From assembly GCA_018239715.1 (NCBI GenBank), contig JAFEGW010000011.1, forward strand, positions 1 to 57,486: a DNA stretch of 57,486 bases, given 5' to 3'. Position numbers and translations under genes: made by a program. The notes beneath the pieces were generated by a model that had not been told where the DNA came from, did no database searches, and worked only from the letters and a program-made list of their open reading frames with translations. This DNA is from Verrucomicrobiota bacterium. GTDB lineage: Bacteria; Chlamydiota; Chlamydiia; Chlamydiales; Rhabdochlamydiaceae. Every line of letters starts with the position of its first letter. Positions within the stretch are counted from its first letter, which is position 1. Below are positions 8,101 to 17,410 of the stretch, piece by piece.

Positions 8101-8823
8101 CTAGTCTCCTGTTACCAAAGAACCGCCCTTTCTCTCAGTAACAGCGGAAAGGAGGGCTCCTTTTTTGAAAAGGTTGATGACGTGGACGGGGATCTTATTT
8201 TCACGGCAAAGAGCAATCGCTGTGGAGTCCATGACATTCAGTTTTTTATTCAGAATGTCGGAGTAGGTCATCTGGTCGAATTTTTTCGCGGAAGGATAGC
8301 GGATAGGATCTTTGTCATAGACGCCATCGACTTTGGTCGCTTTGATCAAAACGTTGGCATTGATTTCGCTGGCGCGCAAGGCGGCAGCAGTATCGGTGGT
8401 AAAGTAGGGATTACCGGTCCCTCCGACAAAAATTACAAGGGCGCCTCTCTCCAAATGAGCGAGAGCCCCCTGCCAATGGTATTTTTCAATGATCGAATCG
8501 GTGTCAAACGCGCTCATCACATGGCTTTCACAGCCGAGGGCTGCTAAAGACTGTTGCAAAACCAAACCATTAATCATCGTGGCCAGCATGCCGATGTGAT
8601 CGGCGGGAGTGCGGGAAAAACCGAACTCCTTGGCATGGGAGCCTCGGAAAATGTTTCCCCCACCGACAACAATACCAATTTGAATCCCCATTAAATGAAT
8701 TTCATTGACGGCGGCGGCAATACTCTTGCTGGCCTTATGCTCAATCCCAAACTTCCCAGCGCCCATCAAGGCTTCTCCGGAAAGCTTGAGCAAAATTCGT
8801 TTGTAAGGGGATTTTTTGGCCAT
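8101..8823 (-). CDS. pyrH: UMP kinase (PyrH)
   Basis: PyrH phosphorylates UMP to UDP. The 240-residue protein shows the amino-acid-kinase fold motifs: KRILLKLSGEALMG near residue 8, IGIVVGGGNIFRG near 47, DHIGMLATMINGLVLQ near 70, and FVGGTGNPYFTTDTAAALRA near 135. The start chosen is ATG at 8823, which overlaps the tsf stop by one base (TGATG). The frame is open further upstream but that stretch is inside tsf and unlike PyrH. It is coupled to tsf and followed by frr. Confidence 0.97.
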   Translation of the reverse strand: MAKKSPYKRILLKLSGEALMGAGKFGIEHKASKSIAAAVNEIHLMGIQIGIVVGGGNIFRGSHAKEFGFSRTPADHIGMLATMINGLVLQQSLAALGCESHVMSAFDTDSIIEKYHWQGALAHLERGALVIFVGGTGNPYFTTDTAAALRASEINANVLIKATKVDGVYDKDPIRYPSAKKFDQMTYSDILNKKLNVMDSTAIALCRENKIPVHVINLFKKGALLSAVTERKGGSLVTGD

Positions 8824-9671
8824 CACCCACCTACTTTCCAAAGGACGAAGCGGCGGATGGCTAAAGGTTTGCCCAGACGTTGTCCTTCTTTTGCCACCAG
8901 ATCCGTAATCGTGATGGAGTTGTCCTTCACGAACTTTTGATTCAAGAGGCAAACTTGATCATAAAAAGCTTTCAGCTTGCCTTCGACGATTTTATCGGCG
9001 ATCGCGGCAGGCTTGCCGGTCACTTGGCCCCGAGCAATTTCTTCTTCTCGGGCCTTTACATCCGCAGGAACCTCATCAGACCTTAAGTAGTCAGGCGACT
9101 CAGCTGCAATATGCATGGCGATCTCGCGTGCGAAAGCTTCTTGTCCTGCTCCGCCGTCCATTTCCACTAGCGTGACGATCTTGCCTCCCATATGAGAGTA
9201 GATCGCTAAAGAGTGATTAGAAGATTTAGGAAAGATTTGAAGACGTCGGATTTTAATGTTCTCTCCGAGGCTTTGCATGACTATGGCTCGGTGTTGATCG
9301 AGTGTCAAAGAAGGGTCTTTGCTAAATTTCTGCTCGAGGAAAGCTTCCAAAGAGGCAGGCTTTGTTGTCGCAACTTCGTGGGCAATATCTTTTGCAAACT
9401 GCTTGAACCGGTCGTTCTGCACGACAAAGTCTGTCTCGGCATTGATTTCGACTAAAGCAAGAGCATCGTTCGATTCACCGGAGATGATCATTCCTTCTTT
9501 CGTCTCACGGCCTTCTTTTTTGACAGCAGAGGCCATGCCGGCTTTACGAAGCAGATCGATCGCTTTTTCCATGTCGCCATGGGCTTGATCAAGGGCTTCT
9601 TTGCATTTGCCCATGCCAACTCCGGTTCTTTCCCGGAGTTCTTTCACCATGTCTGCAGTGACTTTGGTCAT
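8823..9671 (-). CDS. tsf: Elongation factor Ts
   Basis: EF-Ts exchanges GDP on EF-Tu. The 282-residue protein begins with the UBA-like domain (VKELRERTGVGMGKCKEAL) and has the family motif EINAETDFVVQND near residue 75. Two core subdomains follow, the second containing DKIVEGKLKAFYDQVCLLNQ. The length matches bacterial EF-Ts. Its ATG overlaps the rpsB stop by four bases (ATGA), and its stop overlaps pyrH by one base, so the three are translationally coupled. Confidence 0.97.
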   Translation of the reverse strand: MTKVTADMVKELRERTGVGMGKCKEALDQAHGDMEKAIDLLRKAGMASAVKKEGRETKEGMIISGESNDALALVEINAETDFVVQNDRFKQFAKDIAHEVATTKPASLEAFLEQKFSKDPSLTLDQHRAIVMQSLGENIKIRRLQIFPKSSNHSLAIYSHMGGKIVTLVEMDGGAGQEAFAREIAMHIAAESPDYLRSDEVPADVKAREEEIARGQVTGKPAAIADKIVEGKLKAFYDQVCLLNQKFVKDNSITITDLVAKEGQRLGKPLAIRRFVLWKVGG

Positions 9672-10537
9672 GGAGCTTCCTCCTCACCTTCTTCCTCTGC
9701 AGCGGCTTCTTCTGAAGACTCAGCTTCGGCCTCTTCCCCTTTGGCAAGAGCGATGTTCATCTCATTCTTCTTATCGATGATAGCTTGCGTGAGCGCGGAC
9801 AAAATAAGCTTGATGCTCTTAAGGGCATCGTCGTTGCAGGCAATGACGTAATCAATCGGATCTGGGTCGCAATTCGTATCGACAAGGGCCATCACGGGAA
9901 TCCCGAGTTTGATCGCTTCAGCTACTGCAATATGCTCGCGGCCCGGATCAACGACGATCAATAGGCTTGGAGGTTTGCGCATAGCGCGGATGCCGGACAA
10001 GTTGCGGTCCAATTTAGTCTGCTCTTTTGACATCATGACCATTTCTTTCTTGGTGAACCCTTCGCCGCCTGACGCAATCCGTTTTTCGATGCGCTCTAAG
10101 GTTTTTACGGATTGGCGGATCGTTTGCAGGTTTGTCAATGCTCCGCCGAGCCATCTTTCGCAAACATAAAATTCGCCACTGGCCTCTGCACATTCGCGGA
10201 CCACGCTTTTAGCTTGCTTTTTAGTTCCTACAAAGAGAATGGAGCGCCGTTTTGCTACAGCGTCTTTAACGACTTCAACAGCCTTTCTAATTTGCTGAAC
10301 GGTTTTTGCGAGATCGATGATATAGATTCCATTGCGTTCCTCGAAGATATAACGTTTCATCTTCGGATTCCAACGGTGCTTTTGGTGGCCGAAATGGGCC
10401 CCGCATTCTAATAATTCTTTTACGCTGACGATAGTCTCTTGCGATTTCTCTTGTGCTGTTGCCAAGCCTTGTCCCTCGTAGGTTACATTCGACACGGCAT
10501 CTGCTTTTGAGAGCAGATTTCGGTCTTGGTTAATCAT
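9668..10537 (-). CDS. rpsB: 30S ribosomal protein S2 with acidic C-terminal tail
   Basis: The 289-residue protein contains the S2 signature ELLECGAHFGHQKHRWNPKM near 42-61, FVGTKKQAKSVV near 102, ERWLGGALTNLQTI near 128, and VDPGREHIAVAEAIKLGIPV near 198. It has about 36 extra residues before the S2 core, and a tail after residue 265 made almost only of Glu and Ala. Neither extension is part of the usual fold. The start is ATG at 10537, with no strong ribosome site; the preceding 60 bases hold a long palindrome. It heads the operon rpsB-tsf-pyrH-frr. In C. trachomatis ompA follows at this position; here tRNA-Gly and then pbp2 do. Confidence 0.96.
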   Translation of the reverse strand: MINQDRNLLSKADAVSNVTYEGQGLATAQEKSQETIVSVKELLECGAHFGHQKHRWNPKMKRYIFEERNGIYIIDLAKTVQQIRKAVEVVKDAVAKRRSILFVGTKKQAKSVVRECAEASGEFYVCERWLGGALTNLQTIRQSVKTLERIEKRIASGGEGFTKKEMVMMSKEQTKLDRNLSGIRAMRKPPSLLIVVDPGREHIAVAEAIKLGIPVMALVDTNCDPDPIDYVIACNDDALKSIKLILSALTQAIIDKKNEMNIALAKGEEAEAESSEEAAAEEEGEEEAP

Positions 10538-10551
10538 GTTTATAATGTTAT

Positions 10552-10581
10552 GTAGGAGCAGGTCTTAAGACCTGCCCCTAC
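10552..10581 (-). repeat. 30-base palindrome between tRNA-Gly and rpsB
   Basis: A 30-base inverted repeat with one A/C exception, centred on TTAAG; on the minus strand it folds with a single G-U pair (arms start GTAGGGGCAGG). It lies four bases after tRNA-Gly and 14 bases before the rpsB start. It could be a processing hairpin between tRNA and mRNA, or one copy of a dispersed palindromic repeat. There is no T run. Confidence 0.55.
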
Positions 10582-10584
10582 AAA

Positions 10585-10655
10585 AGCGCCTGATCAGAAT
10601 CGAACTGACACAAGTAGCTTGGAAGGCTACGGTTCTACCATTGAACTACAGGCGC
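10585..10655 (-). tRNA. tRNA-Gly(TCC)
   Basis: Acceptor GCGCCTG pairs with CAGGCGC, the D arm is AGTTCAATGGTAGAAC, and the anticodon arm GTAGC-CTTCCAA-GCTAC gives anticodon TCC. The T arm has GTTCGATTC. It appears to be the first gene of the rpsB transcript. CCA is not encoded. Confidence 0.95.
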
Positions 10656-10670
10656 ATAGCTAAACAATTT

Positions 10671-10700
10671 ACTCTATGTGACCGTTTTTTCCAAGTACAA
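10671..10700 (-). promoter_or_regulatory. Candidate promoter for tRNA-Gly and rpsB operon
   Basis: On the minus strand TTGTAC (10700-10695) and TAGAGT (10676-10671) are separated by 18 bases, a fair match to the housekeeping sigma factor consensus. The transcript would start about ten bases before the tRNA-Gly 5' end. The assignment is by pattern only. Confidence 0.4.
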
Positions 10701-10808
10701 TTGCACACTCAGGGACCGTGATCGACGAGATTGTAAATAAATTTTACAGTTAAAAAATAAATTTACAGATCCCACTAACTAGAAAATGTACTATAGTGTG
10801 AAAAAGTT

Positions 10809-13800
10809 ATGGACATTTCTCATAAGACCAATCGAGTCCTTCACTTCATTTCGCTTTGTCTGATTCTTATTTTGATTCGGACTTGGTATTTGGGAGTGGT
10901 CCAGCACGATTATCACGTGGAGCAGTCCAAAAAGCCGCAGAGGCGGGTCACTATTGAAAAAGCTGACCGCGCCACGATCCAGGACCGTTTTGGGAAACCG
11001 CTGGCCATCAATAAGATCCAATACAATGCTGCCGTCTCCTACGCCAACATCCGGCAAATTCCTACTAGCGTCTGGAAAAAAATGGAAGATGGCAAAAGGG
11101 TGCGGGTACCTGCGAGAACTCAATATATTGCCGAGCTTGCGCAAATGCTGGGACGTGAGCTGGGAATCGATGTCACCCGCGTGGAAGATATCATCCACGG
11201 AAAAGCCGCCCTGCTGCCGCATACGCCTTTCGTGATTAAAGAAGATATTTCAGAAGAGCAGTACTACCGGCTTCGGATGCTCGAAAAAGACTGGCTGGGT
11301 TTGCAAGCAGAGCGGGTCAGCCGCCGGCATTACCCTTACGGCAAAGTCGGCTGCGATGTCATCGGATATCTGGGGACGATGGACTCAGACAAATATCTGC
11401 AAATTGCCCAGGAGCTCAACACTCTGGAGGACTACTTAACAGCGAGAGAAAGGAACGAGAATCCCTTTCTGCCGGAGGGTTTTAGCTCGCCTGAGGAAGT
11501 TTACCACCGGTTTGTCGAACTGCAAGAAAAAGCTTATACGCTGAACGATCTCATCGGAAAACTCGGCGTGGAAGCTTCTTATGAAGAAGCTTTGAGAGGC
11601 TACTATGGAAAACACATCTACGAAATCGATGTGAAGGGAAACTGCCTGCAAGAACTTCCCGGCTCCCGTCCGCCTCTTCCTGGGAAAAAACTTACGCTGA
11701 CGATCTCTGTTGAACTGCAGGATTTTGCCGAAAAGCTTCTTGCGGCTATGGAAGGATCTCGGCAAGACGGGCTGTTAGATGAATCGTGGATGAGAGGCGG
11801 CTCTGTGGTGGCCATGCTGCCTAAAACGGGCGAGGTTGTCGCTTTGGCTTCGTATCCCCGTTTCGATCCGAATGATTTCATTCCCATCCGAGACGCAGAT
11901 CTGAAGAAAGAGAAGGAACTGGCCGTCAAAAAATGGCTGGAAAACGAAGGATATTTAAGTGCTATCTGGGATGGGAAACGGCCCATTGAAAGGGAGTATT
12001 TTTCTTTTACACAGGGAAAATATATCGAGGAAAAAATCCCGCTGACATGGGAAAGATATTTACAAGCCATCCTGCCGCACAAAGGACTTCTCCCGCCTGC
12101 CCTGCATCAAATCGGAGACCTTCGCACGGCTTTGCAAGTCCAAGAGCATGGTATTTACCATCCTGCCCTCCGGGAACTATCAGAAGACGATCGCTTACTC
12201 ATCATCGATTTGTGCCACTTGATTGCCCCGCAAGAGCTCTTTGAACTGGAGCTGATCCCTGCAATGGGGCATCTCACATTAACCGAACATCGGCTGGATG
12301 AACAGCAAGCCGTGCAGCTCCTCGGGCAAATTAAAGAAGAAGTACAGGAACTTTTTTACGATTATGATTTCATTGATTGGAGAAGAGAACATTTTAAGGA
12401 CTATTTGAAAGCAAAACGGGAGGAAGAAAAGGCGCAAAAACGATATACCCGGCCTTATACCGACTATCTGGACCGTATTGAACGGAAACTCTTCCGAGCT
12501 TTCTGGGACGCTTATAAATCTGTTTTTCTTTATACGGCGCTCACGGGGCAAGTGCCCATTTCATTGGAGACCCACCCTCACCTCCGCCCCTACTTTGCTT
12601 ATATGAAAGACTTTCACACGGCAAAAAAACCTTCGCCATCGCTCAAGCAAAAGCTCGAAGAGCTCTCGATGCCGCTAGGGCTAGCGTATTTAAAAACGCT
12701 TCGCTCCTTTGAAGATTTAACCGCACCTCTGCAAGGTAAATATACTCAGCTCCGCACCCATCATGGAGAGCAGCTGGAGAAACACCTCGCTGCTGCTTTC
12801 TATCCGCTGTACGGTTATGGGTTTTCCCGCTCTCAGGCCTTCCGCCAAACCAGCGCTCAAGGCTCGGTTTTCAAAATTGTCACAGCTTATCAGACTCTCA
12901 TGGAGCGGCGGGAGCAACATAAAGAGCTAAATCCCTTAGTCTTGATCGATGACCTGCAAGGAAATCATCTTTCCAATTCCCCCAAACAAATCCTCGGGTA
13001 TGCCTTGGACGGGACCCCTTATTACCGCAACTATAAAGGAGGCCGCCTCCCCCGCAGCTCTCACAGCGGCATGGGAAAGATTGATCTTATCGGGGCCTTA
13101 GAGCAGTCCAGCAACCTTTATTTTGCCCTTCTTGCTGGAGAGCACATCCAAAATCCGATGAGCCTAGCCGGTGCAGCACATGCTTTTGCACTGGGAGAAA
13201 AAACAGGCATCGACCTGCCCAGCGAAGCCAAAGGCAATGTCGCCGATGACCTCGATCAAAACCGCACGGGACTCTATTCTTTTGCCATTGGTCAGCATAC
13301 GTTAGAAGTCACCCCCTTGCAGACTGCCGTGATGCTTTCAACTTTTGCCAATCGAGGCGCCGTCGTCAAACCGCACGTTTTAAAAACGATGGAGGGCCCT
13401 GAGCGGGTCTTGCAGCATGAGATTCATCCTGCCGATCATGAGAGAGAGAAAATTTTTACGACGAAGACCATCGATCGGAATGAAAATATCGTCTACTACT
13501 GTCCCACTGAAATCAAAAGAACGCTGCCTATGCCCACGGATGTTTTTGATATCATCGCTGAAGGGATGCGGCGCGTCGTCATGGGATCTCGCGGATCTGC
13601 GCGCCCTTCGATTATGCGGAATTTCTATGATCATCCGTCAGCGCTGCGCGATTATTTTGAGATCCATAAAGAGATGATTGCAAAAACAGGGACTGCGCAA
13701 ATTAAGTATAAACAGACTGTCTCGAAATCGGCAAAAGCCGTCATGAAAGATAATGTCTGGCTAGCAGCGATCTCCTACAAGGATGCCTATCCTCCACGGA

Positions 13801-13934
13801 CCTATGAAGACCCTGAACTCGTCGTGGTTGTTTTCCTCCGGTATCGCTACGCAGGTCGCGATGGAGGAACGATTGCCGGCCAAGTCATCAAAAAATGGCG
13901 CGAGCTCCAAGCAAATGGTTCATTGCCCCGATGA
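10809..13934 (+). CDS. pbp2: Penicillin-binding protein 2, long chlamydial form
   Basis: This class B transpeptidase cross-links peptidoglycan during division or elongation. One membrane anchor lies at residues 9-28 and the dimerisation/pedestal region follows. The transpeptidase motifs are all visible: GSVFK (S-x-x-K, near 690), SSN near 770, and KTGTAQ near 960. At 1041 residues it is far longer than E. coli PBP2 (about 630), but C. trachomatis CT682 is similarly long, so this is normal for the phylum. The extra length sits mostly between residues 350 and 660, before the active-site serine. The ATG at 10809 has no visible ribosome site, and TATAGT lies at 10792-10797, so the mRNA may be nearly leaderless. 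In C. trachomatis this gene also follows rpsB, with ompA in between. Confidence 0.93.
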   Translation: MDISHKTNRVLHFISLCLILILIRTWYLGVVQHDYHVEQSKKPQRRVTIEKADRATIQDRFGKPLAINKIQYNAAVSYANIRQIPTSVWKKMEDGKRVRVPARTQYIAELAQMLGRELGIDVTRVEDIIHGKAALLPHTPFVIKEDISEEQYYRLRMLEKDWLGLQAERVSRRHYPYGKVGCDVIGYLGTMDSDKYLQIAQELNTLEDYLTARERNENPFLPEGFSSPEEVYHRFVELQEKAYTLNDLIGKLGVEASYEEALRGYYGKHIYEIDVKGNCLQELPGSRPPLPGKKLTLTISVELQDFAEKLLAAMEGSRQDGLLDESWMRGGSVVAMLPKTGEVVALASYPRFDPNDFIPIRDADLKKEKELAVKKWLENEGYLSAIWDGKRPIEREYFSFTQGKYIEEKIPLTWERYLQAILPHKGLLPPALHQIGDLRTALQVQEHGIYHPALRELSEDDRLLIIDLCHLIAPQELFELELIPAMGHLTLTEHRLDEQQAVQLLGQIKEEVQELFYDYDFIDWRREHFKDYLKAKREEEKAQKRYTRPYTDYLDRIERKLFRAFWDAYKSVFLYTALTGQVPISLETHPHLRPYFAYMKDFHTAKKPSPSLKQKLEELSMPLGLAYLKTLRSFEDLTAPLQGKYTQLRTHHGEQLEKHLAAAFYPLYGYGFSRSQAFRQTSAQGSVFKIVTAYQTLMERREQHKELNPLVLIDDLQGNHLSNSPKQILGYALDGTPYYRNYKGGRLPRSSHSGMGKIDLIGALEQSSNLYFALLAGEHIQNPMSLAGAAHAFALGEKTGIDLPSEAKGNVADDLDQNRTGLYSFAIGQHTLEVTPLQTAVMLSTFANRGAVVKPHVLKTMEGPERVLQHEIHPADHEREKIFTTKTIDRNENIVYYCPTEIKRTLPMPTDVFDIIAEGMRRVVMGSRGSARPSIMRNFYDHPSALRDYFEIHKEMIAKTGTAQIKYKQTVSKSAKAVMKDNVWLAAISYKDAYPPRTYEDPELVVVVFLRYRYAGRDGGTIAGQVIKKWRELQANGSLPR

Positions 13935-14519
13935 TTTTTTAGCGCGGATTTTCTCCAAAGATGCCATGTGAGCCATAAAATGGCGGGCATGGAACTCGAT
14001 AAAAGGATCGTAGCACAGGGTCCCTTTCTTTAGAGTTTCCCTGAGCTTTTTTTGGTCAAACTGATCCTTTTTATTTTTACGAGACATATGTTGAATTATA
14101 TTATTCGCAAAATCATTTTCGAGATTTTCGTAAACTTTATTAGCATTATAAGAAAAATACCCCATCGGTAAAGAGACAACGATAAGTGTATAACCAGCCT
14201 TCGCTCGACCTGTTAACGTGAGGCATATTCCTACAGTCCCGCCTGTAATACTCGCATACATCCCTGCAGTGGTATATCTCTCATAATGCTCAGCATATTC
14301 CTGAATACGCGTTTGATATTCCTGATATTGCGGGGTTTGTGCTGCAAGCTGATCTAAAGCTCCGCTCTCAACCACAGCCTTAGCGACCTTATCCGCCATG
14401 CCCTTCTTGACTGCCGCATCCACGATCGTTTCGGCTGCTGCATCAGCAGCTCTTTCCATCTGCTCTGATGCATAGGCAGCCCAAGTACTAGGAGCCCATA
14501 CTGAAAACTGTGTAGACAT
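13920..14519 (-). CDS. Candidate inclusion-membrane-like protein
   Basis: The 199-residue product is not recognised. It has a long helical, Ala-rich N-terminal part (about 15-80), then two hydrophobic stretches (about 84-104 and 109-125) separated by the short polar turn GRAKAG, and a charged C-terminal part. A paired hydrophobic domain of roughly 40-45 residues is the trait used to predict chlamydial Inc proteins, which are inserted in the inclusion membrane by type III secretion. No signal peptide is visible, as expected for an Inc. The ATG at 14519 follows AGGAG closely. The 3' end overlaps pbp2 by 15 bases tail to tail. The Inc idea is inference from topology only. Confidence 0.6.
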   Translation of the reverse strand: MSTQFSVWAPSTWAAYASEQMERAADAAAETIVDAAVKKGMADKVAKAVVESGALDQLAAQTPQYQEYQTRIQEYAEHYERYTTAGMYASITGGTVGICLTLTGRAKAGYTLIVVSLPMGYFSYNANKVYENLENDFANNIIQHMSRKNKKDQFDQKKLRETLKKGTLCYDPFIEFHARHFMAHMASLEKIRAKKSSGQ

Positions 14520-14611
14520 AAGACTCTCCTTTTAGAAGAGTTCAAGCTTAATCTTACAAAGAATTTTTATGAAATATTAATAAAGATTATTTCTTTTGCT
14601 AATCTGATTTA

Positions 14612-15556
14612 TTACTGAGAAAACAGCTTTTTGAAGTAATGAATAGTCTGGCCCAAACCTTCTTCCAAAGAGACTTTGGGCGTCCAGTCGAGCTGCTGCT
14701 TGGCGAGTGTAATATCGGGCTTACGTTGTTTAGGATCGTCTTGAGGAAGCGGCATAAAGATGAGTTTGGAGGAAGATCCTGTCATTTTGAGGACAAGATG
14801 AGCTAAATCGGCGATGCGGAATTCAACGGGGTTGCCGAGGTTGACAGGACCCGTGAAGTCGGGCCCGGTAGCCATCAGGCGGATAAACCCTTCAATCAGA
14901 TCGTCGACATAGCAAAAAGAGCGAGTCTGGCTTCCGTCGCCATAAATCGTGATCGGCTCGCCGCGCAAGGCTTGAACGATGAAGTTAGAGACGACGCGTC
15001 CGTCTTGAGGATGCATACGGGGGCCATAAGTATTGAAAATACGGACGACCTTGATCGGAAGGCCGAATTGCCGGCGATAATCGAAGAAAAGCGTCTCAGC
15101 GCACCGTTTGCTTTCATCATAGCAGGAGCGAAGGCCGATCGGATTGACATTGCCCCAATACCCTTCGTGCTGAGGATGGATTTCCGGGTCGCCGTAGACC
15201 TCGCTTGTCGAAGCTTGCAAAATCTTCGCATTCAGAGTCTGGGCAAGAGAAAGCATATTGATTGCACCATGGATGCTGGTCTTTGTGGTTTGAACGGGAT
15301 CCGATTGATAGTGGATAGGAGAAGCAGGGCAGGCTAAGTTGTAGATTTCATCGACTTCGACTTTGAGAGGAACGCAGACGTCATGACGGACAAGCTCAAA
15401 AAAAGGATGGTCTAAAAAAGGAACAATATTTTGCTTGGACCCCGTGAAAAAGTTGTCGAGGCAAAGGACATCGCATCCTTCCCGCAGCAGCCTTTCACAC
15501 AGGTGGGAGCCGAGAAATCCGGCTCCTCCTGTCACTAGAACTCTTTTTTTAGTCAT
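14612..15556 (-). CDS. UDP-glucuronate decarboxylase-type sugar-nucleotide epimerase/dehydratase
   Basis: The 314-residue SDR enzyme has the NAD loop [12 protein letters not shown] (about 8-19), the [19 protein letters not shown] stretch near 73-93 that marks the UDP-xylose synthase (UXS) branch, TSEVYGDPE near 117, the catalytic YDESK near 145, and [18 protein letters not shown] near 172-190. UXS converts UDP-glucuronate to UDP-xylose. It is convergent with pbp2's downstream gene and starts 13 bases after tyrP stops, so it may share tyrP's transcript. With the rfb genes nearby it suggests surface glycan synthesis. Close relatives with altered specificity exist, so the product is a good guess, not certain. 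Confidence 0.82.
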   Translation of the reverse strand: MTKKRVLVTGGAGFLGSHLCERLLREGCDVLCLDNFFTGSKQNIVPFLDHPFFELVRHDVCVPLKVEVDEIYNLACPASPIHYQSDPVQTTKTSIHGAINMLSLAQTLNAKILQASTSEVYGDPEIHPQHEGYWGNVNPIGLRSCYDESKRCAETLFFDYRRQFGLPIKVVRIFNTYGPRMHPQDGRVVSNFIVQALRGEPITIYGDGSQTRSFCYVDDLIEGFIRLMATGPDFTGPVNLGNPVEFRIADLAHLVLKMTGSSSKLIFMPLPQDDPKQRKPDITLAKQQLDWTPKVSLEEGLGQTIHYFKKLFSQ

Positions 15557-15569
15557 CAGTCACAATATA

Positions 15570-16778
15570 CTAGTATTTGTTAATTTGATTCATCACTTGA
15601 AGGATGAGTTCAACAAAAACAAAGAGCATCAGCACGCAGAGCGACAGTTTACCGCCGGGAAGCTGCCTAGGTTGGTGTTCATATTTTTTAAGATATCTTC
15701 CCACCCAAGCCATCACAGGGGGCAGCAGGCCGAAAAGCAGCGCGCAGCTGATCCCGCCGGCATACTCTAAAGCAGTGATGAAAATACCAGGATAGCTCAA
15801 GGCAATCACAGTCGGCGGCACAAAGATACCGAGGCAAAGGGCAACCTTTTTCATCCCTTCTTTTTTGACTTTCAGGCCGTCGGCTAAAAAGTCCAAGAAA
15901 GCCAAAGCAAGGGCAATGTACGAGGTCGTCAAGACAAAGAAAGCAAAATAGCTTCCAATTTTGAAGACCCAAGGGTTTTGCAATAATTCTTTGAGCGGCA
16001 TGACAGCTGTTTCGCCGTTGGCTTTGGCTTGGATGAGGCCATCGACGGGGATAATTCCCAAAATGAGCAGCTCCCAAATCAAGTATATGACCAAAGGAAT
16101 CGAACTTCCGAGAATGATCGATAAACGGACTTTTTTAACATCCCGGTTCATGTAAGTCATCAGGGTCGGGATGATCAGCTGGTAGGTAAACGCTGTAAAT
16201 AAGACCGGCAGTGCAGGCCAGGCCTTGCTCCAGTCGGCGTATTTCAATAAATCAAAATCCACCTTGCCTGCAGAGAAAATAATAAATAATACGTAGGTCG
16301 CAAGCACGCCTGTCATCATGATCAAGTTGAAACGATCGACCATACGAGTCCCTAGATAGACAATGGGAGAAAAAATAAGAACATAGACCACCATGGCTAC
16401 ACTTTGGGGCATTGCTACGCCAAAACTTAAATTGAGGACGTCGACCAAAGTGCTCCCTCCACCAGAGACGTGGGCAATCATGGCTGTGATGAAGAGGAAT
16501 AAGTACACCACCCAGCAGACCGCTTTTCCGACGGGTCCGAGTAAACGATGGGTCATCGTGATCAGGTTGGCTTCAGCGGGCATCCAAGTGCAGACTTCCA
16601 GAAGGAGAAGACCGGTGCATAGCATGAAGAACCATGTGAGGATATAGACAAAAGTGGCTGGCACAAATCCCCCGGGACCTGTTGCGACCGGAAGGCCCAG
16701 CATCCCTACCCCAATGGTGGTGGCAGCGATCAGCAGAGTTCCTCCGACGACATGTCCCAAATTCCGTATGATATGCAT
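15570..16778 (-). CDS. tyrP: Tyrosine/tryptophan permease (TyrP, HAAAP family)
   Basis: The 402-residue protein has about 11 hydrophobic segments and the family's first-helix signature GGTLLIAATTIGVGMLGLPV (about 12-31), followed by GPGGFVP. TyrP-type carriers import aromatic amino acids with protons; Chlamydia has one or two tyrP genes. The start is ATG at 16778. It is divergent from rfbC, with about 95 bases between them. Substrate preference between Tyr and Trp cannot be read from the sequence. Confidence 0.88.
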   Translation of the reverse strand: MHIIRNLGHVVGGTLLIAATTIGVGMLGLPVATGPGGFVPATFVYILTWFFMLCTGLLLLEVCTWMPAEANLITMTHRLLGPVGKAVCWVVYLFLFITAMIAHVSGGGSTLVDVLNLSFGVAMPQSVAMVVYVLIFSPIVYLGTRMVDRFNLIMMTGVLATYVLFIIFSAGKVDFDLLKYADWSKAWPALPVLFTAFTYQLIIPTLMTYMNRDVKKVRLSIILGSSIPLVIYLIWELLILGIIPVDGLIQAKANGETAVMPLKELLQNPWVFKIGSYFAFFVLTTSYIALALAFLDFLADGLKVKKEGMKKVALCLGIFVPPTVIALSYPGIFITALEYAGGISCALLFGLLPPVMAWVGRYLKKYEHQPRQLPGGKLSLCVLMLFVFVELILQVMNQINKY

Positions 16779-16873
16779 GTAAAAATCTCCAAAAATAAAA
16801 TTAAAAAATGCCGGTGTAAATTATAAAGTCCTCATTCAAAAAAAAGCAACCTTGAATTATGATGGAGATCTCT

Positions 16874-17410
16874 ATGGAAATAATCAATTTGTCCTTGCCG
16901 GGTTTAAAATTAATACGCCTCGATGTTTTAGATGATGAGCGGGGGTTTTTTAAAGAGTGCTATCGAAAGCCTCGCTACAGCGATTACGAAATCGAGTGCG
17001 AGTTTGTTCAAGATAATCTTTCCTTTTCAAAAAAAGATGTGATCCGCGGGATGCATTATCAAAGCGAACCCGGCCAGGCCAAACTCGTCTCGGTGCTGCG
17101 AGGAAAAATTTATGATGTCGCTGTCGATATCCGGCCTCATTCCCCCTATTTTGGAAAATGGGAAGGAGTCTATTTGGATGCCGATAAACACGAGCAACTA
17201 TTTATCCCTGTGGGATTTGCGCATGGCTTTTGCGTCGTCAGCAGTGAGGGAGCCCATGTTCATTACAAGGTCAGCGCTATCTACAACCCGGCGACGGAAA
17301 AAACATTTCGGTTTGATGATCCGCACGTGAAGATTGAGTGGCCAACAGAAAAGCCGGTGACTTCTGTGCGCGATCAAACATCCCCTTACTTTCATGAGGT
17401 CTTCTCATGA
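16874..17410 (+). CDS. rfbC: dTDP-4-dehydrorhamnose 3,5-epimerase (RfbC)
   Basis: RfbC epimerises dTDP-4-keto-6-deoxyglucose on the way to dTDP-rhamnose. The 178-residue cupin shows DERGFFKECYRKPRY near 21-35, FVQDNLSFSKKDVIRGMHYQ near 44-63 with the catalytic His, and GFAHGFCVVS near 110. ATG at 16874 is preferred because GGAG lies six bases upstream; an ATG at 16859 has no site. It is the first gene of a four-gene overlapping operon rfbC-rfbD-rfbB-kdsB-like. Confidence 0.93.
   Translation: MEIINLSLPGLKLIRLDVLDDERGFFKECYRKPRYSDYEIECEFVQDNLSFSKKDVIRGMHYQSEPGQAKLVSVLRGKIYDVAVDIRPHSPYFGKWEGVYLDADKHEQLFIPVGFAHGFCVVSSEGAHVHYKVSAIYNPATEKTFRFDDPHVKIEWPTEKPVTSVRDQTSPYFHEVFS

Noticed and set aside
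10762-10797. Promoter TTTACA/TATAGT for pbp2
   Set aside because: The two elements are 24 bases apart, too far for a normal promoter; only the TATAGT part is kept as a note.
10809-13934. Fusion or assembly error making pbp2 too long
   Set aside because: The frame is continuous with all transpeptidase motifs, and chlamydial PBP2 proteins are known to exceed 1000 residues.
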